In this document: piece after piece, positions 61,092-64,000 of the stretch | How the letters are laid out: each line of letters begins with the position of its first letter | Numbering within the stretch: position 1 is the stretch's first letter | DNA from: Calditrichota bacterium | GTDB taxonomy: Bacteria; Calditrichota; Calditrichia; Calditrichales; J004 | Direction of reading: 5' to 3' | Assembly: GCA_013112635.1 (NCBI GenBank) | Contig: JABFGF010000001.1 | Location: forward strand, 1,224,352-1,288,351 | Length of the DNA: 64,000 nt | Position numbers and translations under genes: made by a program | The notes under the pieces: generated by a model | What the model was told of the DNA's origin: nothing | What the model saw: only the letters and a program-made list of their open reading frames with translations | Database searches by the model: none

Positions 61092-63410
61092 ATGATAAAA
61101 AATATAGCTCTTTTAATCTTGATTTTATTGTTTACAGTTTGCGCAAATAATTCTAACCCAAAAAGCAGCCTGGTACAAAACACAGATGAACTGGAAACTT
61201 CAATTACAAATGCTAAAGCCGGTGACGAAATTGTTCTTGCCAACGGTGTTTGGAAGGATGTGCAAATATACTTTATTGGAAAAGGCACAAAGGAAAATCC
61301 CATTATTTTAAAGGCTGAAACTCCAGGCAAGGTAACATTAGAAGGTCAATCTTTTATAAAGATTTCCGGTGAACACTTAATAGTGGATGGGCTTTACTTT
61401 AAAAACGGTTACACACCTTCTAATACTGTAATAGAGTTTCGGACAAGCAAAAGAAATATCGCTAATAACTGCATTGTAAGAAATTGTGTTATTGAAGACT
61501 ACGTTCAACCTAACCGTTATAATCCGGATCATTGGGTAACTTTTTGGGGTAGAAACAACCAGCTTGATCATTGTTACATTGCCGGTAAATTTAACCAGGG
61601 CCCAACCGTTCGTGTAAACCTCAGCGGCAATCAGCATATTTATAATTATCATCAAATAACCAATAATCATTTTGGGCCAAGACCACGAAAAGGCGGGCCA
61701 AAAGCGGAGACAATTCAAATCGGTGACAGCTACACCTCGATGACACCATCTTATCTAAATGTATCCAATAATTTTTTTGAACGATGCAATGGCGAAGTGG
61801 AAGTCATTTCCAGCAAAACCAATTTTAACAAGTTTAATAATAATGTCTTTTTTGAATGTGAAGGCTCCCTTGTTTTCCGGCATGGAAATTATTGCATGGC
61901 TGATGGCAACTTTTTTATTGGAAATAAGGATTCGCAATTCAATGGTGGCATTAGAGTTATAAATACGGGGCACTGGGTTACCAATAACTATTTTTATATG
62001 CTCAAAGGTGATGAGTTCCGAAGTGCATTGGCTGTCATGAATGGAATCCCAAAGTCTCCATTAAACAGGTATAACCAGGTTACTGATGTTGTAGTCGCAC
62101 ATAATACGTGGGTGGATTGCGCATCGCCATGGCAGTTTAGCGTTGGGGCCAATATGAACAAAAAGGATGTACTTCCCGCACGCGAGATTCGTTCTGCCCG
62201 CCCACTTAGAACACTATTGGCAAACAATATTATTTATAACAGCGAAGCGGATGAAACCCCCATCAAAGCATATGACAAGGTCACTGGTGTTTCATTTAAG
62301 AACAATGTAATTGATAATCAAAACAGTGCTTTTACGGAATATGATGGGATTGCTACAAAAAGTATAAAAATGCAGAAAATAAATGATTGGCTTTTTGCTC
62401 CTGCTGAATACCAAACACTCAATTCTGCCTATGCCGGATTTGGTTTCGAGGATATCAAAAAGGATATATTCGGTAATTCGCGCAAGGACGAAAATAGTAT
62501 TGGAGCAATAAATAAAAATAACCAAACCAAAACCTTTGATATCGATAGAAGTAAATATGGCCCCGGTTGGTATTCATCAGAAAAGCCAAAAAATACTCCA
62601 CGAACAATTAGTGTTTCGGCAGGCAAAGAGGCGCTTTTAAATGCTGTTTCTCAGGCAAAGAATGGTGATGTTTTAGAACTGATTGATGGAGAATACAACC
62701 TGGATCAACCACTAAAAATAAGCAAAAGAATTATCATCCGATCAAAAAATGAAAACAAAAAATCACAAATAAATTTTTCTGGTTCCAAAAATAGTCCTGC
62801 CTTTGAAATGAACCCCAAAGGAAACCTTATCCTAAAAGACATTTTATTAATCGGAAATAATGATCAATTTGCTTTTGCTTCTTTGGAAAAGAACATGTCT
62901 TTTGGCTATAACCTTAATGTAATGAGTTCACAAATCAGCGGATTTAAAAACATTCTAAAAGCTTACAGAGGTTCTTTTGCCGACACGATTTTATTTTCCC
63001 ATACTGATTTTAGAAATTGTTTGGGTGGCATTGAGCTAGCCGCTGAAACTGATGACAAAGGCGACTATAATGCGGAATTTGTTTTTATTGAAAATTGTAC
63101 TTTCGAAAATATCCAAACAGATGTAATCAATTTTTATCGTGGTGGATATGATGAATCTACCATTGGAGGGAATTTAACTATTACCGGCAGCAAGTTTAAA
63201 AACTGTGGTGCGCAGGAAAAGAGCAAAATATTACTTAAAACCCGGGGAATTATTAATGTGGAAATTTCAAATAATTCCTTTGAGAACAATCCGGTTAAAT
63301 TGATAGCATTGTTATGGGGAGAGAAAAATAACCATCACAGTGAAAATACTAAAATTAACTCCGGGATTATTAGGGTTGACCACTATTTAAAGCAAAAACT
63401 TGTTTACTAA
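61092..63410 (+). CDS. Two-domain PL6 lyase (alginate lyase / chondroitinase B family), lipoprotein
   Basis: This 772-residue protein has a lipoprotein-like signal (FTVC, C17). The N-terminal parallel beta-helix contains the PL6 active site: calcium-binding N233, E235 and E237 in NGEVEVISSK, catalytic K242 and R263 (VFRHGN). A second beta-helix domain covers about 500-772. This two-domain layout matches exo-type alginate lyases such as AlyGC. It would cut alginate to unsaturated uronate units that can feed the KDG pathway. AAGG lies about 10 bp before the ATG. It is the only clearly alginate-directed gene in an otherwise pectin-oriented window. Confidence 0.9.
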   Translation: MIKNIALLILILLFTVCANNSNPKSSLVQNTDELETSITNAKAGDEIVLANGVWKDVQIYFIGKGTKENPIILKAETPGKVTLEGQSFIKISGEHLIVDGLYFKNGYTPSNTVIEFRTSKRNIANNCIVRNCVIEDYVQPNRYNPDHWVTFWGRNNQLDHCYIAGKFNQGPTVRVNLSGNQHIYNYHQITNNHFGPRPRKGGPKAETIQIGDSYTSMTPSYLNVSNNFFERCNGEVEVISSKTNFNKFNNNVFFECEGSLVFRHGNYCMADGNFFIGNKDSQFNGGIRVINTGHWVTNNYFYMLKGDEFRSALAVMNGIPKSPLNRYNQVTDVVVAHNTWVDCASPWQFSVGANMNKKDVLPAREIRSARPLRTLLANNIIYNSEADETPIKAYDKVTGVSFKNNVIDNQNSAFTEYDGIATKSIKMQKINDWLFAPAEYQTLNSAYAGFGFEDIKKDIFGNSRKDENSIGAINKNNQTKTFDIDRSKYGPGWYSSEKPKNTPRTISVSAGKEALLNAVSQAKNGDVLELIDGEYNLDQPLKISKRIIIRSKNENKKSQINFSGSKNSPAFEMNPKGNLILKDILLIGNNDQFAFASLEKNMSFGYNLNVMSSQISGFKNILKAYRGSFADTILFSHTDFRNCLGGIELAAETDDKGDYNAEFVFIENCTFENIQTDVINFYRGGYDESTIGGNLTITGSKFKNCGAQEKSKILLKTRGIINVEISNNSFENNPVKLIALLWGEKNNHHSENTKINSGIIRVDHYLKQKLVY

Positions 63411-63457
63411 TAAGTAAAAAATGTTGGATACAAAGTATTACTTATTCTTTGCAATAT

Positions 63458-63494
63458 GTGCTTCCTGATTGTAAATATTATTTACCGGAAGCAC
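63458..63494. repeat. Long two-part hairpin downstream of PL6
   Basis: GTGCTTCC (63458-63465) pairs with GGAAGCAC (63487-63494), enclosing a perfect GTAAAT-att-ATTTAC hairpin (63471-63485). It begins 47 bp past the PL6 stop codon. No T run follows, so it may be a processed 3' end or the edge of an element rather than a simple terminator. Confidence 0.5.
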
Positions 63495-63554
63495 TTTCCC
63501 GATTAAAGATAACACTCATTAGGTTATTTTCATAAAAACATCTCATAAACTATA

Positions 63555-63586
63555 AAGCCCTGCAAACTATAGTGTTTACAGGGCTT
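63555..63586. repeat. AAGCCCTG/CAGGGCTT inverted repeat
   Basis: AAGCCCTG (63555-63562) and CAGGGCTT (63579-63586) form a perfect 8-bp stem with an additional AAAC/GTTT inner stem. It lies between the PL6 gene and the small HTH gene. It could act as a bidirectional terminator or mark an element boundary. Confidence 0.5.
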
Positions 63587-63739
63587 AAGCTCCGGCGGTT
63601 CAACATGATGACGAACCACTTCAATCTTACTGTTTTTATTGAGTTTACAAAACTTGGTAAACCTGGATTATCTTATCATAAACCCAAAATATTCTTCAAT
63701 TCTGGTGCCATTCTTGTCCACTTTTACCGTATTTATAAC

Positions 63740-63907
63740 ATGACTAAACCAGGTAAAATAAGTAAAGATGAATATGCTTTAAAAAGGATAAAACGAGCCA
63801 ACGATTATAGATCATTAATGGAGAGTAATAACTGGAATCAGGCTGAATTAGCTCGACATCTCGGAGTGTCCAAAGCTTGGGTAACTAACGTACTAAAAAA
63901 TAAATAG
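63740..63907 (+). CDS. Small helix-turn-helix protein
   Basis: This is a 55-residue frame from the ATG at 63740. It ends in a clear Xre-like HTH: NNWNQAELARHLGVSKAWVTN, with basic residues before it (ALKRIKRANDYR). The same frame stays open upstream to 63572, but those residues do not resemble a protein domain I know and could be a decayed part. It may be a small DNA-binding protein or the C-terminal remnant of a larger regulator or recombinase. The stop codon lies inside a hairpin. Confidence 0.5.
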   Translation: MTKPGKISKDEYALKRIKRANDYRSLMESNNWNQAELARHLGVSKAWVTNVLKNK

Positions 63908-63926
63908 GTGTGATGCCTATTTATTT
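63898..63926 (+). terminator. Hairpin overlapping the stop of the small HTH gene
   Basis: AAATAAATAGG (63898-63908) and CCTATTTATTT (63916-63926) form a perfect 11-bp stem with a 7-nt loop. The TAG stop codon is in the left arm. The stem is AT-rich with a short T-rich end, so it is a weak terminator candidate. Confidence 0.45.
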
Positions 63927-64000
63927 ATCTTGAATTTCAGTATTAAATATATTACCCTCGTTTTGGACATTTAGACATATGGACACAAAGTATATACATT

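Noticed and set aside
63572..63739. Longer start for the small HTH protein
   Set aside because: The added 56 residues show no recognisable domain, and the frame begins inside the inverted repeat at 63555-63586.
1..64000. CRISPR arrays, tRNA or rRNA genes, complete insertion sequences
   Set aside because: No regularly spaced repeats, cloverleaf/CCA patterns, rRNA segments or transposase genes were found on reading both strands.

Overview
The window is AT-rich DNA from a Gram-negative FCB-group bacterium. Four to five secreted proteins end in the 'NYPNPFNPxT ... GVYFYR ... KKM(I/L)(L/H)VK' type of C-terminal secretion tail. There is a PorV/PorQ-type outer-membrane protein and two large TonB-dependent receptors with N-terminal carboxypeptidase-regulatory-like domains, but no recognisable SusD homologue. 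That combination, plus TRAP transport and alginate/pectin lyases, points to a Calditrichota / Ignavibacteriota / Marinimicrobia-like lineage, probably marine, rather than classical Bacteroidota. The assignment is inference. Almost everything in the window serves plant or algal uronate polysaccharide use.

Layout. (1) 1-6849, minus strand: a PLP enzyme, an inserted secreted protein, an SsnA-like amidohydrolase and a molybdopterin hydroxylase large subunit (cut by the window edge), resembling part of a purine-catabolism cluster. (2) 7183-18434, minus strand: one long uronate operon, lacI - uxaC - dctPQM - uxaE - SDR uxuB - gnd - LarA-family epimerase - PfkB kinase, with a readable promoter, a LacI-type operator and a terminator-like end. 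(3) 18565-26929, minus: a TonB receptor, a secreted beta-helix protein, GH28, PL1 and a FadR-type regulator. (4) 27550-30272: a GH105 lipoprotein and, divergently, a ToxR/CadC-like transmembrane regulator. (5) 30286-36252, minus: PL9 - DUF4861 - cupin - kduI - kduD - Gfo/Idh. (6) 36734-39031, plus: an eight-haem cytochrome with TPRs. (7) 39051-47088, minus: SSS symporter - secreted AGE-type protein - GH94 phosphorylase - SGNH/TPR protein. (8) 47188-57247, minus: a second TonB receptor - FN3 protein - lipoprotein - PorV-like - TIG lipoprotein - duplicated CBM9-like protein, preceded by a GntR/LacI-hybrid regulator and a clear promoter/operator. (9) 58545-63410, plus: a second SGNH/TPR protein and a two-domain PL6 lyase. 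(10) 63411-64000: hairpins and a small HTH gene.

How it works together. PL9, PL1 and GH28 cut pectate, a TonB receptor imports the fragments, GH105 releases unsaturated uronate, and cupin/KduI/KduD take it to 2-keto-3-deoxygluconate. Saturated galacturonate and glucuronate enter through the TRAP transporter and pass UxaC, UxaE and UxuB to D-mannonate. The operon then holds no mannonate dehydratase and no KDPG aldolase. Instead it has a LarA-family nickel-type epimerase, a sugar-acid kinase and 6-phosphogluconate dehydrogenase, which together would form a mannonate -> gluconate -> 6-phosphogluconate -> ribulose-5-phosphate route. This is the most interesting hypothesis here. A second strong signal is a 10-bp-periodic TGAANAACTG motif shared by four pectin-related promoters, one of them beside the transmembrane regulator gene.
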